From Vicugna pacos (lineage: Eukaryota > Chordata > Mammalia > Artiodactyla > Camelidae), in NCBI RefSeq assembly GCF_048564905.1, contig NC_132993.1:79143001-79207000 (forward strand): a DNA stretch of 64,000 nucleotides. Reading direction: 5' to 3'. Below, piece by piece: positions 46,950 through 64,000 of this stretch. A model generated the notes under the pieces. That model was not told where the DNA came from, ran no database searches, and saw only the letters and a program-made list of their open reading frames with translations. Every line of letters starts with the position of its first letter. The first letter of the stretch is position 1. Both the position numbers and the translations under genes were made by a program.

Positions 46950-47610
46950 CAGTAGAAAAAAGGGTCAAGGGACATGAACAAGTATTCAACAGAAAAGGAA
47001 TATAAATAGACTGTATATAAAAAGATGCTTATCATCACCCACAGAAAAGAGCAAATTAAAACCACAGTGAGATAGTATTTTCCACCTCTAGATCAGTGAC
47101 ATCCCGACATTTTGACAGCACGCTCCTGGCACTCACCCATGTTGTGGTACAAATGCAGGGTGGTACTATGTCCATCACAGGCAAGCTGTCCATATCTATC
47201 AAAATGACCAATACATGGGTTCAAAATGATGTAAGACACTTAAATTCTCAGATTTTTTTTTAATAGTAAATGATTGGAAATAAGCCAGGGTATATGTCAT
47301 GGGGAATTGATTTTTATAAACTATATCTGCACCTGTGAAATAACACAGAGCTGTCTATGTGTCCCCATAGACTGGCATAAAAAGAGCTCTAGGTTGTAGA
47401 AGTGAGAAGTGCAGAATAATGTCTATTGTGTAATATGTTTGTGTACAAGGCAGGAAATTAGAATATATGTAGAGGCATATATGTGTGTGTGTTTTTATTT
47501 ATTTATTTACTCATTATTTGTGTGTTCATTTGTGTTTCCTAAATAAAAACAGGAAGGATGCAGAGGAAACGAAAGTGTGACCTGTGAGAGGTAGGAAGGT
47601 GAAGACAGTG
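46950..47610 (+). mobile_element. Old L1M ORF2 3' fragment
   Basis: AAAAGATGCTTATCATCACC and AAATTAAAACCACAGTGAGA are the usual ORF2 landmark phrases in decayed form. It lies just past the candidate TRG enhancer. Confidence 0.65.
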
Positions 47611-47639
47611 GTTAAAGCAAGGTTTCTTAATGCAATTGT

Positions 47640-47960
47640 CAGTGTTTTGATGGATTTGCATCACTTGATGGTATTATGGAACCATTTAATTGGGATTCTG
47701 CTATGGGTACCACTTTTTCCACAACACTTCATGATTAGTTTTCCATTTCTTTAAATAATTTACATTTTTTTGAAAATGCATAGTACTCTGTCATATGACA
47801 CCCTTTAGTTCATGTTTTTAGTTCTCTTATTGGGCATTATTAGGGTTAACTGAGGGCTGGTATAAATGGTGCTACAGGGAAGGAACATCTGTGCACATCA
47901 ATCTTCGTACGTACATTTTGTTTCTTTTTGGAAAGTAATGGATCTGTAGTAAGAACACTT
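47640..47960 (-). mobile_element. Old LINE-1/HAL1-like fragment
   Basis: Reverse-oriented decayed L1 pattern (GGTGCTACAGGGAAGGAACA and following). Low conservation. Confidence 0.4.
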
Positions 47961-48145
47961 TCTGGATGAAGCAAGTTCTACACTGAAATGCACTCAGTGA
48001 CTCCTCACTGCTGAGGTCTGTGAAGGCAGCCCTAGAACTTTTTCAGCCACTTGCTGCCTCAATCCAGCTGCACGTTAGAATTCCTGAAGGAGGTTTTGTA
48101 AAGTCTGATGCCTGGACTGTGATGAAATGTGGACCTCTGATTCTT

Positions 48146-48205
48146 CCTTCCCTCCCTTCTTCCCTTCCTTCCTTTCATTTCCTTCCTTTCTATCATTCAT
48201 TCATT
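48146..48205 (+). repeat. Polypyrimidine (CTTCC)n tract
   Basis: Imperfect CCTTCC/CTTTC units followed by ATTC repeats, in the intergenic region. Confidence 0.85.
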
Positions 48206-48254
48206 TAAAGTTCTAATTAACGTACCATATTTTCCCAAGAAGAGAATCACTGAT

Positions 48255-48430
48255 CGAGCAGCAGGTTTAAAGTCAGGCAGACCTGGCCCATGTGGACCCT
48301 GACACTACCCCGTGTTGAACCTCAGGCATACTTCTTAGCCTCTCTGGGACTGCGTCTACTCATCAGTGAAATGAGCATCGTACTGAACCGTGGTACAGTG
48401 AGCACATCAGATATGGAGCAGGCATCTGCC
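48255..48430 (+). mobile_element. MIR
   Basis: MIR pattern: TAAAGTCAGGCAGACCTGGC, then CATCAGTGAAATGAGCATCG. Confidence 0.65.
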
Positions 48431-49224
48431 CAGCAGAATCCCTGGTGCTCACTAGGTGGTGGGTGCTTGCCGTTATTCAAACAAGCAAAGAAAAAATAGC
48501 CTAAGAGTACGTGACAGAGAGCCTGCACTTACCCAGACAAGTTTCCACAGCTAATGGAAATGCTGAGTTCCTAGCCTTTGGGCTGAATACCATCTTGGTG
48601 TCATACCTCTGGGTATCTCTTATTACTCAGAATTTCTAGTTGACACTTAGATAGGACTTTGAATAAATCGAGTGGGATGTCATGTATTACTTTTCATGGC
48701 CTCCTTGATTGACAGGAAGTCTTCAAAAAAAATGAAGTCTGTGAGGGGGAGATTCCAAAACAGTAGGGAGAATTCATAATGGAGAAAATTCTGAGAATTG
48801 TTGCCTTGCGGTTTCCCTGTTTATAGTTGAGAAGTGTGTGGAGTACTCTAGTTCTGTAAAGACTGATGAGGCGCGAGCGTTTTTAGGGGAGAATTATACA
48901 AATCTGCCTGACTTTTCCATTGCACACCTGTGGGTGCAGCCTGCTGTTGTGCTATTTATTTTATCCAACCAAGTGTCGTGGGCTTGCTCACAGAAGTCCT
49001 ATTAGTAGGTGGAAAGTCAGTGCATGTCTTCCTGGCATGAAAAATTGTGGGACAGGCTGGCCTGTGATCCTCTAATTGTACGAACAGGAGGGAAATTAGG
49101 ACTGGGAAAGAGGGAGTTCCCTTCCATTGCTCTTAGCCTGATAAGGAAGGAAATTTTCCTGTTTCCACTGAAAGTGAAAATAACCTCTTTCTACTGTAGC
49201 GGCAACTACTGTAGGAGGTAAGAG

Positions 49225-49400
49225 CCAGCTCTGGTAGCAGGCTGCTGGGGTTCACACACCAACTCTGTTTCTTCTTAGGTCTCTAACTCCAGGGATGTTC
49301 CGTAGCCCCTCTCTGCCTCAGTTTCCCCATCCACAGAACAGAGATAATTGCACATGTGCAGACACTTAGACCAGAACTAGAAAGCCGTTGCTATTATTAC
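49225..49400 (+). mobile_element. MIR
   Basis: TCTCTGCCTCAGTTTCCCCA followed by an AATGG-like decayed block. Confidence 0.65.
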
Positions 49401-50419
49401 TTCATTAGGATATTAATCATTGAATTTGTAAGTTTCCCCAGAAGTCTGAAATTACTTAATTTGAACACTTTCTAATGAAGATGAGCAAATGCAGGCAATA
49501 TGACTGGTCAAGGAGAACGGGCCCAGCTGGCTAGAGCAGACCAAGTAACTGACACTGTAACTACCAGCTGTGAGGTGAAACCTCTGGTCCGGGGTTCCTC
49601 CCCCTACACCACGTGGAAACCGAGCTGTAGTGGAAAAGAACTGGACCAAAATGATGTGTGCCCTCCTTCCACCTCAGAAATGCACCGAGATTCTAAGGAT
49701 CTCAGGGCCCATTGAGTCTAGGGAGGAGCTGGAGTGTTAGGATGGTCAGAGAACCATCCACTGTCCTGTCTGCCCGGAATCTCAGTCCAATTCGTTACAC
49801 CCCCCAAAAGAGCAGTTGCGAATCTAGGACACACTCACAGAACAAGGCAGGATTTCCATAGTATTGAGAGACCAGGGAACAACTGCGGTGATATCAGAGT
49901 ATATACTTGAGGAGAGGAGAGATGCCCCCATGAGTCTGTGAGAAAATTCTCCCTGCCTCCTTGGAGGAGATCTTTAGTAAAGAGGCTGTGCGTGTTTTGT
50001 TTTGTTGTGGCTTGTTTTTGTTTTGTTTTTCCCAGTAGAAGGTGAGTTAAGGGAAAGCCACAGGATACTAGGAAACAAAACATGGGCTCTGAGTTCACAA
50101 AGACCTGGCTTTAATGACTCTTAGGTACAAAATAGTGAGAGAGAGCAGACAAATTAACCACTCCAGTCTGTAAACTGTGGACTGTCCCTGTCTCTTCCTC
50201 CAAGGGCTCCTAGAGGACTGGTGGGTTACCTGGTGAACAGCAGAAACTGATTCCCTGTGACATTCACATCTAACCTGTGTGCAGGGAATGAGATTGGAGA
50301 TGATTCTCTGTATGTGTGGGATCTACTATTTCTAAAGTGGAGCCGCGGACAGTGGATGCTAATGTCCTTGAGGACTCGCGTGGACCGAACTATTATCTCA
50401 GCCAGTGCACACAGCTCCA

Positions 50420-50570
50420 GGGGAAAGGGCTCTGGGGCTACAGTTCATGGATGAGGAAATGATGGCACAGAGAGTTCAAGCAGCTGCCTGAGGTCACACA
50501 GAGACTAATACAGACTCATGGTGCAAACCCAGGCCCCCCGGGGTCAGAGTCCGGGTGCTCCACCGTCCAC
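50420..50570 (-). mobile_element. MIR
   Basis: Reverse MIR: CATGGATGAGGAAATGATGG, CTGAGGTCACACAGAGACTA. Confidence 0.75.
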
Positions 50571-50976
50571 CGCGATGCCCCTCCGGTGTTAGCACAGTTC
50601 TCAGGGGGTTCATCTGAGGACCAGGAGTCAGTGCTTGTGAAACACTCGTACAGATCTGAGCACGCACACTGCAGGTCATGCTGGGGGGGGGGGTCACCCT
50701 GTCACCGTGGGAACGTCCCACACCAGTGAGTCTGATCTGGTGACCTTTGGAAGAGAAGGAACCCGGGCACCTGCATTTGCTGCGACTCCCCTTGGAGTCA
50801 GAGCCCCAGAGAAAGCACCATAACCACCATCTCAGAGAAAGACTTAGACACGTGGTGTTGACCTTTGCTACAACCAGCGCAGAATTTGAGAGCTCTGTCG
50901 GCATCCTGTTTCTTACCTTGGCTAGATTTCGTGAAATTCAAGTACACAGAGACGAAAGTGGGCTTTTGATTTCTGT

Positions 50977-50982
50977 TTTAAT
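50977..50982 (-). terminator. Possible TRGC polyadenylation signal ATTAAA
   Basis: On the - strand an ATTAAA variant lies about 390 bases past the TRGC stop. No canonical AATAAA was noticed between the stop and this site. This is a weak, position-based call. Confidence 0.3.
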
Positions 50983-51368
50983 TTCTTGTTCCTATTATGA
51001 AAAACAAAGTACAGAACTGAAGCGGCAAAGCCGGCGGGCGCGGGGTGTGCGCCGGGGAAGGTCGGGGGGCCGCGCGGGCGGAGGGCGCTCAGGGCGGGGA
51101 CTCGTGCAGCCGGAGGAGCCGACGAGCTCGTGGGGACGAGGCGGGAAAGGCTCCCGGGGGCCTGCCCTCTGCCCGCCCCCCCCCCCCCCGAGTAATGGCA
51201 GAATTCCTTGTTACAGAGCAAAATATGTTTGCCCAGCGGTTTGAAAAACGTTACACAATAATTAAAAAAAATTACCTGAAATCACCCAGACCCCCAGAGA
51301 AACATCCTCAGCAGAGAAGTTCAGAGCCAACAGACGATGGGGAAGGGCCGGCCCTCCGGCTCCCTCCG

Positions 51369-57105
<5,737 letters not shown>

Positions 57106-57264
57106 CTGTGAAGGGAGACGGAGAAGTAACTTGAAAGAATTATTAGAGAAACAGGAACATTGTGCAGTTTGGAACTACCCAGCGTGTAGTAAAAGGAGGA
57201 GAAGTTACCATTGAATTAGTTCACGCCCTGGCTTTTCAGCCGCAGTAGATGGTGAGGTCTTACT

Positions 57265-57355
57265 GTCCTATTTTCCATGGAATGAGAAGTTCAAGAGGTT
57301 ACATAATTTGCCCGAGGCCACAACTATTAAGTAGTTGGATGACACTTTGGCCTTC
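57265..57355 (-). mobile_element. MIR fragment
   Basis: Reverse MIR remnants (GGTTACATAATTTGCCCGAG), in the TRG J-C intron. Confidence 0.55.
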
Positions 57356-57553
57356 ATTCTTTCTCCATATGCAGAGATGGGGCATGACTTTTGCCCCATT
57401 TCAAAGCTTCCAACATTCAGGAGCAAATTTTTTTAAATCTCTTTTGTTCTACCCTAGAGGAGCCAGTTTGAAAGTAGTAGATGGGTGGGTGGTGGAAATG
57501 GGGATGGAGGAGGAGACCAGATAACTTGGATGGCTTCTCTACAGCTGAGAATC

Positions 57554-57695
57554 TTTTTTTTTTTTAATTTACTTTTTTGGAGGAGGAGGTAATTAGGTTT
57601 ACTTATTTATTTTTTTACAGGGGGTACTGGGGATTGAACCGAGGACCTTGTATATGCTAAGCATGCGCTCTACCACTTGAGCTGTACCCTCCCCA
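57554..57695 (-). mobile_element. Camelid tRNA-derived SINE (Vic-1-like)
   Basis: Reverse orientation in the J-C intron of TRG. It is flanked by a 15-base target duplication with two mismatches (CTACAGCTGAGAATC at 57539-57553 and CTACAGGTGAGGATC at 57696-57710). Confidence 0.93.
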
Positions 57696-57710
57696 CTACA
57701 GGTGAGGATC

Positions 57711-60003
57711 TTTGATGGCTTCTAAACTACTTCCCTTCCCCATCCGTGTTTTGTAACTTTTGTTCCCTTAGACTAAATAATATATTCTCATGTCCTGTAA
57801 CTCTGTGGAACCTCATTCTTCATTTAACTGATTCTGGGATGCACTATATTTATTTTATTTCTTGTATGAATAGATGCTAGTAGGAAATTTATCATATTTT
57901 AAGCAATATATAGTCACTTTTTGTAACAGGATTTAGTGTGCCTGTGTATTTGACAATCTATGTTGTTGAACTTTTAGCTTCCAATGCAGGGGTCCCATGC
58001 CCAGTTCTGGAGTGTTGGGGGTTCTCCGGGTTGATTTCTGATTGTATACAATGCAATTTCACATCTGAACCACTCCAGATTTTTGAGTGGAGCAGTAAAT
58101 TATTTACAGTGCCTCAAATTTAGTAACAAAATTGTAATGTTTCCAAAACTTCTATTAAAGTGTATAGTTTTCTAACATGCCTTATATATACTTCATCAAG
58201 TAATGCAGTTAGAATTTTGCTTCATTTTAGAAAACGTTCAACAAAAGTATATTGTATTTTGGAATTTCATTTGAATTTTAAGCATGACTAAGAATCTACC
58301 ATATTTTAAATCTCAATGTCTCTCCCAAATTTCAGTCTACTCCGTAAGGCTGCTGAACTGCTTTACAGCACCACTGTTTATTTTCATGTGCTGAATACTG
58401 TGTACGTATAATTAGAGTAAGGTTCAATGTATGCTTCCTGAGTTTCTTGCAGACATAGCGTCAACATACATAACAAAACATAGTTTATAAAGAATGTCAC
58501 TTCAATGCTGGAATGTTACTTGACTATACATTTATGGCTAATCTAATGGTTAAAATGATAAATGTTGGGAGCCTTTTCAATTTGATTTCCAAATGAAACA
58601 CAAATACTTTACTACTATTCTCTTTGGGCTAGTTTGGAGTTAATCGTTTGGTGGACAGTTTCCTAAGAAGAGAAAAATTGGACTTCTCAATTGAAAAGGA
58701 AAAGAAATCACTTCTTGAAAATTTTTGCCTCTATAGTAAAGTTCCTGAGTTTTTTACTAAATGGAAGCAAACAGTAGTAATTTTTAATTTATGCTGTAAA
58801 TACAATCAGACTATAATGTGTGATTTTATACATCTCACGTGTGGTGTAAGTAGTATTTTATTACTTATAACAGTAAGACGCTGTATATTTCTCCAACCAT
58901 ATACTTTGTTTACATAGAGTTCTCTATTTTTTCTTGTCATTTCCTTTCATAAATTAAATATGAGAGCTATTTCACATTCAAAGAAGAAAATTACATTACG
59001 ATTTTTGTCACTATATTAAATGGACTTTGCATCTTGATCATTTAATTTACGAATTAAAACATTTTTTCTGATAAACAGGATCATGAAGCCCAAACTTACT
59101 GGCTATCCATTTTAGAGCTAATAAATGTTGGTGTTAGAGAAGATATCAATTAAGTTAAAGGACTGAGATTTAAAGCACATAGAGCAACAACAAATACAAA
59201 ACACAAACACATTTTAATCTCAGTTTTCTTTCCAAGTGGAAAAAAGTCTGCTAGAGAGAGATAAATATCTCCCAATTCAATTTTGTGTGTCTACCAGTGG
59301 ATGGTAAGATAACTTTCCATTTGTGGAGTTAGAAGCTCAGCTGTAGCCTCTGGAGAATTTCAGTTCCGTCAGTATTTTTGCCTGCAAACAACTCTCCCTG
59401 CTGGATACAATTTTCCCTTTACACTTGAATAGACTGTAGATACACTGACCCAGCGCCTATGATGTGTTAGACAATGTACCAGATACGCTATTCACACTAT
59501 CTCACTTAATTTTCATACAACAGCTAATGGACATGCACTATTATCCCATTTTATGGATTAGGAAACTGAGGCCAAAGAATAATGGACCAAGTTCTTCGAA
59601 GCAGTGAATAGTGGACCCAGAGGTCCTACTCAGCCTGACCCCAAAATCAGGTTCTTTGAAAACATCCCTTCACCATCAGAAAAGGAAATGTGTCAATTCA
59701 CAAAACTTAGTTTAGTAACAAATTTCGGCCTCGGGCTAAACACTTTCATGATGTTATACATGAGCCCTTTCATATAAGTGTGCATGTACACAAAGACAAA
59801 TCCTACTACGATATTTGTACAATCTTGTCTATTGCTGTCCTTTACTCTGAGGATTTGTTTTACTATCTCTCCTAAATTTTTACAGCTAGTCCCCATTCAT
59901 ATTCCCACTTTTCCAAATATTTTAAACTGTTATTCCAATTTAATTGTCTCTTGCCTTCCCTCTATTACCTTGAAAAAAAAAATGACATTCCTCTGATACC
60001 TAC
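57711..60003 (-). other. TRG J-C intron, rest
   Basis: AT-rich sequence with a MIR at 59440-59660. No second J motif (FGxGT with RSS) was found. Confidence 0.5.
59440..59660 (-). mobile_element. MIR
   Basis: Reverse MIR: CATTTTATGGATTAGGAAAC then TGAGGCCAAAGAA, in the TRG J-C intron. Confidence 0.75.
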
Positions 60004-60052
60004 CTGTGACTACGAGTTTTGTTCCACCACCGAAGATTTTACTATATAATTC
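60004..60052 (-). CDS. TRGJ: T-cell receptor gamma joining segment (TRGJ)
   Basis: On the - strand the segment reads ELYSKIFGGGTKLVVT plus one base, then a GTAGGT donor. It carries the FGxG motif of J segments. The leftover base joins to AT at the start of the constant exon to make an Asp codon, as in other TRG genes. A 12-RSS lies directly upstream. It is 2.9 kb upstream of the constant exon, so J and C form one cassette. The frame, RSS and donor all look functional. Its number within the camelid locus cannot be assigned from this window. Confidence 0.93.
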
Positions 60053-60080
60053 CACAGTGATTCAACCCGTATCAAAAACT
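60053..60080 (-). promoter_or_regulatory. 12-RSS of the TRGJ segment
   Basis: Read on the - strand, the nonamer is AGTTTTTGA, the spacer 12 bases and the heptamer the consensus CACTGTG directly touching the J. The nonamer matches 7 of 9 consensus positions and keeps the central TTTTT. This is the expected RAG recombination signal for a gamma J segment. Confidence 0.92.
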
Positions 60081-61728
60081 TAAGACTAATTTAGCTTCTC
60101 TGAGTTCTTCAAATCTTAGTGGAACTGTGCTGGCCTGGGATTCAAGAGATCAGGGTTCTGCACCTGGTTCCTTTTGCTCGTAACAAGTTCTGTAGCTAAG
60201 CAAATCAATAAGTTAAAGCTTTCAGTGCTTATTTACTTGAAGACATAACGTGAGAGTAAATCCATTCAACATCCCTACTAGTCCTAAGTGAGACCAAAAT
60301 GAAACAAGATCTGAAAAAGCAAATTGATTAAGAATGCCGGAGCAAAGAGAGATTATCATAATTGCTATTAGCTTATCATTATTATTAGCAATTTGTGCTG
60401 ATTGTAAGCTCCAACGTGGTATTTTAATATCACGAGACCAAAGCTTGCCCTTACTGATGGAATTCAGTGTTTGGGGGTTGCAACTGGGTCTGTGGTCATT
60501 AACTGCGAAGACTTGTCCCTTTGTCTGCAATTCAGTGTGCTCTGATATGTCTGGAATTCTCAAAGCCATCAACACAGGGCAAGTGCTTTTCGCACACACA
60601 ATGAAAAGGCAATTCTTTGTCTAGTCTTACCCCTTGCATCTCCAGGGTTAAGAAAATCAAGGGGAAACTTGGCTAAAGCCTGATATATACAGTCAGTATA
60701 TGGAACTGCTTCACCTGTGTTCAAAACAAAAGGCTTCCTTCCGCCTATCAACAGCACAATCTATTTTCATTCCAAGCTTTTACCAGAAACTTCAGCCTCA
60801 AACTGACTTCTGTCCAGCTCATGCACAGGGTTCAGCCTGCAAGTCCTGGCAGTGGACCTTCAAGACAGAATGACCAGAGAAATGGCAGGATGCCTGGCCC
60901 TCAAATCCTCCCAGTATCACGTTGGATCATGAACACCCTACCTGCCTGACCCTATCTGCCGAGGGCCACCATCTGTGAATGACATTCAGTGTTATGGTGC
61001 CCAGAGCATCAGTGCCCTAGGAGTACAAATGGATTTGATTAAAGACCATTTCTTTCAGTTTATAAAATGCACGCTGCAGGCACTATCCTATCTTCTCTCA
61101 CTTCCCTCCTAAATCTTGTCTATTGAAGTCCTTTTCTAATTTTATGGTGTAAGAACATATCATATTTGAAAATTTGGTGTGCTCATTTTGTCCGATAATA
61201 AAAAGTATGTATTCCACCCCATTTTCAACTTTTTTCTTTTTTATCTGTAACACTGAGATAGGGCAGACACCTGATTCTACTACCTTTGAGAATAAAATCT
61301 TACCCCATGCCTCTTGCCAGATCATCACAGGCCTTGTTTCTTAGTGTCTTCGATCTTCTATTCTCATTTCATGCTCTGCCTGTACGTGTGTTTTCTATGT
61401 GAGAACTTCTCAAATAGATTTTGGAAACCAGCTGCTTAAATAAATGACAGCAAGTTCATGCATCACAGCTTGCTTTTTTTTTTGTCCCAGAGATTGATCA
61501 TTTAATAAGGCCTAACAATTATGACATGAGGAATGGGAAATCATGTTTGCAAATTCTAGTTCTGTGATATAGATGTAAAACATTCAGAAATCACACAGAG
61601 TTGTGCCTGTTTTATCCTTGCGCCCCTATTTTTTCAGTATTTATATAAATATGTAAAAATTGGCCCTGTTAACATTCAAGATGGAGCTCAGAAAACCACA
61701 TTAATTATAAATGTGGTCAAGAATCAAA

Positions 61729-61860
61729 GAACCTGTAATAACCTTTAGTGAAAAAGAATATGAAAATGAATATATGTATGTAGATGGGTGACTGGGACAC
61801 TGCGCTGTACACCAGAAACTGACACATTGTAACTGACTGTACTTCAATTGAGAAAAAAAA
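61729..61860 (+). mobile_element. Very short 5'-truncated L1 insertion with perfect target duplication
   Basis: Only the last 130 or so bases of the 3'UTR and the A tail are present. The 10-base target duplication AAGAATCAAA is at 61719-61728 and 61861-61870. Confidence 0.9.
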
Positions 61861-62789
61861 AAGAATCAAATAACAAACTCAGCTCTGCCTGGGCAGCTAA
61901 GTTTGTGCTTTTCTCACTTCACATACATTGGAAAGTGTGGTTACATCTTACCCTGCTGCCTGAACCCTCTAAATCTCCTCTCTGATTTAAAGATTTTCAT
62001 GTATAGAGTCAGTTCTTTGTCAAGAGTGTAATGTAGAGTTAATGTTCCTTAAATTATCAAAGACAAACAATAAGAAGAATTACATATTTGAGTGTTTAAT
62101 AAATGCATAGTCAACATGTTTTACAGGGATTTTATGTTTTTTATTTTTTGAGGTCTGGGATGATTCTAAAGTAACTTCTGTCTAGAATCCAATTCTTACT
62201 TTAAAGACCAGATGAGTCGTTGCAGAGTCTGACTTCTTAAGGATGAACTCTTGAGCTATTCATTGCTGAATGAAAATACCCGATGGTTTCCAAGGCATTG
62301 AATGAAAATCCTGCGCTGCTCATCGGAGAACCCGATTCAGTTTGGTATTTTCTCCAGTATTTGGCTTGGCATTTTCCACCCCTGTCGTGAGTGTAAATGC
62401 AGCTGTGAGTTGTGCAAATCAGGAATGCAGTGCAGTACAACTGCTGTAGTTCTTTTAACAGCTTCTGTATTTCGAGCTGATTTGATACCAATACAGAAAG
62501 ATAACTGAGGGCAATGGAGTCATTATTGAGAGACACCCCAAGAATTATAGTTTGAGTACTCAAGAAATGTATGTACAATATGATCTACTTGATGTCTTGG
62601 GGGGAGGATGTCATTTCAGTGCCATGAATAGAAGCAGAAGCATTATTTTCATACATGAGTAATACAAAATTATAGGTATTACTAATTAAGAAGTCAATTA
62701 AAGGATCCATTTAAAAGATCAGGCTACAGAAGAGTAAATATTCAGAATATAAAATTTACACTTAATATTTCTCACATCACATAATGGTC

Positions 62790-63017
62790 CAGACCATGCA
62801 TTTGGGAATAGAGAAATCTCTATTGGATCTCAAATTTTGCCACAGTAACTAGTCACGTGACTTTAGGCAAGTAACTGAACGTCTCTAAACCTCAGTTTCC
62901 TTGTCTATGAAATGGGAAGAAGAGGCTTCCTGTTGAGGAATGAGATAGGGCACTCAAACCATCTATCACGGAGTCCGGCCCTCAGTAAATGTACCTGATA
63001 TTATTATTCTCTTTACG
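62790..63017 (+). mobile_element. MIR
   Basis: Forward MIR: ACTTTAGGCAAGTAACTGAA, CCTCAGTTTCCTTGTCTATG. Confidence 0.8.
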
Positions 63018-63164
63018 GGGATGGTTTGGGGCCATTTCACCAAATTCTACCATCAGACAAAAAATATGGATTTTATAAGCAATAACTATTACATCAACTG
63101 AGAAAGGAAACAAGCTCATCGGTCCGAGACATCCTGCCTTGGAAACTGTTTGATAGCTGGGACT

Positions 63165-63245
63165 TGTCCTTTGTTTTGTTCACCCTTTTATCTCCAGCAT
63201 CCAGCCCAGAAACTGTCCTCAGTAAATGTTTGCCAGGAGAAAGAA
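63165..63245 (+). mobile_element. L2 LINE 3' end fragment
   Basis: Short L2 tail (CTGTCCTCAGTAAATGTTTG). Confidence 0.5.
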
Positions 63246-64000
63246 AGAGCAAATGAGGGAGTAAAACCGTGCAGACTCTTTTCACGGACTTTGGAGCAGA
63301 AATGGCTCCTTGAGCTCACAAATTCCGTTAAACTGGTCCGTAACCAGGTACCATAACAAAAGATGCGATAGCATAAGTTTCAGCTGGCCTCAGCCTACCT
63401 CCAAGAAACTAGAGTAATAAGAACTGGGCTTTATTGATGTTCTGTAGACATTTACCATGAGAATTTTTTTGTATTGCTGTTAGGTCTGAAATGGAAACCA
63501 ATAATATAGGTTTTGCAGGTTTGGGGGGAAAAGGAGAATGGTGTTTTATCTCAAATTATAGAGAAGAGAAAAGTAAGAAAAGAGCTTCTCACTTAATAGA
63601 CTGTCTACAAGAAAAGGAACTTGAACCGATAACTTACACCAACTTAAGGACATAATGTGATAATGGTATAAGAATATTGAAACATAAACAAAACAATGAA
63701 ACAGACATGATCTTCAGACTATTTTAATACCTAACCTGAATCTACTGTCTACATTTGTGTGTGTGTGCATATTCTAAGAGAAGAATTTCAATCTGCTTCT
63801 GAGCAGGGTAGAGAACAAACCATTTACAAAATAGTTTTCTTTCCATATACGGTGACCAGCAGCTGCAAAATTATGGTTCACGTACCGAAGCCAAGAATGT
63901 GGCAGTCAGATAAGGGGGATCCTAAATTGTTGGGGGTTTTTTTCCCTAAAAAGCATCTGTCAGTTTTTCATTACTAAGGCAAAAACAGAAGAAAGCTACT

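Larger units (their letters stand above)
48431..50976. other. Intergenic stretch between the candidate enhancer and TRGC
   Basis: Holds two MIRs and an E-box and MYB motif cluster near 49524-49615. No gene seen. Confidence 0.5.
60081..64000. other. Region upstream of TRGJ
   Basis: Contains a small L1, a MIR and an L2 tail. No V segment, V leader or 23-RSS was recognised. The 113-codon - strand frame at 62237-62578 does not look like a V domain. Confidence 0.5.

Noticed and set aside
58311-58335. Weak J-like phrase (LKFGRDI) on the - strand
   Set aside because: No FGxGT motif, no RSS and no donor at the right place.
62237-62578. 113-codon - strand frame upstream of TRGJ as a V gamma exon
   Set aside because: Lacks the Ig V pattern (Cys23, Trp41, YYC) and has no RSS next to it.

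Overview
This is a window of mammalian nuclear DNA, almost certainly from a camelid (camel, dromedary, llama or alpaca). The taxon call rests on four copies of a tRNA-derived SINE with the Vic-1-type head known from camelids, on young artiodactyl-type LINE-1 3' ends, and on the gene order. Which camelid it is cannot be told from the sequence.

Two genes are present, and they point toward each other. STARD3NL (MENTHO) lies on the + strand. It has a CpG-island promoter and non-coding exon 1 near 3460-3761, a 21.5 kb first intron, seven coding exons between 25344 and 42724, and an inferred 3'UTR-only last exon ending near 44605. Joining the exons gives a complete 235-residue protein with a four-pass MENTAL domain and a phospho-FFAT-type motif. 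On the - strand, the 3' end of the T-cell receptor gamma locus holds one joining segment with a 12-RSS (60004-60080) and a complete constant gene. That gene has the Ig-domain exon at 56776-57105, three hinge exons at 53365-53424, 52874-52921 and 52567-52614, and the transmembrane exon at 51369-51511. No V segment was seen above the J before the window ends. The order STARD3NL then TRGC, convergent, is the same as on human 7p14.

The 6.8 kb between the genes is where a TRG 3' enhancer would be expected. A dense cluster of RUNX, MYB, TCF/LEF and kappa-B-like motifs lies at 46088-46246, about 5.1 kb past the TRGC stop codon. A weaker E-box and MYB cluster lies near 49524-49615.

The rest is introns and interspersed repeats: LINE-1 pieces of several ages, L2, many MIRs, hAT-type MITEs including a MER20 inside a MIR, one MaLR-type LTR fossil, and microsatellites. 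Less ordinary points are the triplicated hinge-exon units in TRGC, a 141-bp inverted duplication of about 95% identity in STARD3NL intron 1, a short upstream frame whose stop overlaps the STARD3NL start codon, an orphan CpG-rich patch over the last TRGC exon, and a 16-bp perfect hairpin in intron 3. I found no wholly new system, RNA gene or CRISPR array. Exon boundaries come from splice signals and recalled human proteins, not from transcripts.
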